From assembly GCA_017531065.1 (NCBI GenBank), contig JAFXLR010000165.1, positions 1-5,920 of the forward strand: DNA of 5,920 nt. The letters run 5' to 3'. The stretch's first letter is position 1; each line of letters begins with the position of its first letter. The position numbers and the translations under genes were made by a program. Source of the stretch: Bacilli bacterium (GTDB lineage Bacteria; Bacillota_I; Bacilli_A; RFN20; CAG-826). A model generated the notes under the pieces. That model was not told where the DNA came from. It searched no databases and saw nothing but the letters and a program-made list of their open reading frames with translations. Below, piece after piece: positions 5,785 to 5,920 of this stretch.

Positions 5785-5920
5785 CTATCTCTTGATGGTG
5801 CTGGAACGCTCAGTGACAAGATGTTCGAATCGGTAGCTCTTATCGACGAGATCGTTTTTGATGAGGTCGATGAGCATGTACATGGAACGCTGCCCCACTT
5901 CTTGCATATCGATATGGAGG
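5785..5920 (-). CDS. LacI/GalR-family transcriptional regulator, C-terminal fragment
   Basis: Only the last 44 codons lie in the window; the rest is beyond its right edge. The fragment contains IDMQEVGQRSMYMLIDLI and ends HLVTERSSTIKR before TAG. This matches the C-terminal end of LacI-type repressors: the conserved D-x-x-x-x-G-x-x-A-like helix of the effector-binding domain, then the strand and the final ERxST signature. Such proteins bind operators through an N-terminal helix-turn-helix (not seen here) and usually sense a sugar or nucleoside with this periplasmic-binding-protein-like domain. The ligand cannot be told from this fragment. It reads toward the EAL gene and shares the terminator at 5747-5772; no functional link is implied. 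Confidence 0.85.
   Translation of the reverse strand, partial: LHIDMQEVGQRSMYMLIDLIKNDLVDKSYRFEHLVTERSSTIKR

Noticed and set aside
1..5920. CRISPR arrays, tRNA genes, insertion sequences
   Set aside because: No direct repeats with spacers, no cloverleaf-like segment, and no transposase or terminal inverted repeats were seen.

Overview
The window looks like chromosomal DNA of a low-to-moderate GC member of the Bacilli, probably an uncultivated gut lineage near the Erysipelotrichia/Mollicutes side. Reasons: strong AGGAGG-type ribosome binding sites, a lipoprotein with a Firmicutes-style lipobox, U-rich intrinsic terminators, and rpsD beside a convergently oriented tyrS, an arrangement I recall from Bacillus subtilis. 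Placement rests on protein style and layout, not on a database search.

Layout. (1) 1-166: structured leader of rpsD, with pairings that can form a pseudoknot. (2) 167-772 (+): rpsD, ribosomal protein S4, closed by an intrinsic terminator at 791-820. (3) 862-3737 (-): one transcription unit running toward rpsD. It starts at a good promoter (TTGTCA-17-TATATA), may include a 42-codon leader ORF whose stop overlaps the tyrS start (TAATG), then tyrS, then 24 nt later a Ser/Thr-rich lipoprotein, and ends at an intrinsic terminator at 862-895. (4) 3767-5731 (+): a divergently transcribed seven-TM protein with a degenerate GGDEF domain and a catalytically complete EAL domain, predicted to hydrolyse cyclic di-GMP. 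(5) 5747-5772: a symmetric bidirectional terminator. (6) 5785-5920 (-): the C-terminal end of a LacI/GalR-family regulator cut off by the window edge.

The main anomaly is in the lipoprotein. Its reading frame meets a UGA at 1351-1353, yet continues in the same frame for 146 more codons to a TAG at 910-912, and the terminator follows that TAG by 14 nt. The part beyond the UGA carries a pentapeptide SEPxx tail like the Ser/Thr/Glu/Pro-rich linker next to the lipid anchor. No other gene in the window ends in UGA. Either a full-length 458-residue lipoprotein was recently truncated by a single base change (or sequencing error), or UGA is read through or decoded as an amino acid here. The sequence alone cannot decide.

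Functionally, the left part is housekeeping translation (S4 and TyrRS), each gene apparently with its own leader control. The right part is signalling and regulation (cyclic di-GMP turnover, sugar-type repressor). The divergent promoters of tyrS and the EAL gene are packed into one short region with a shared -35 box and an adjacent inverted repeat.
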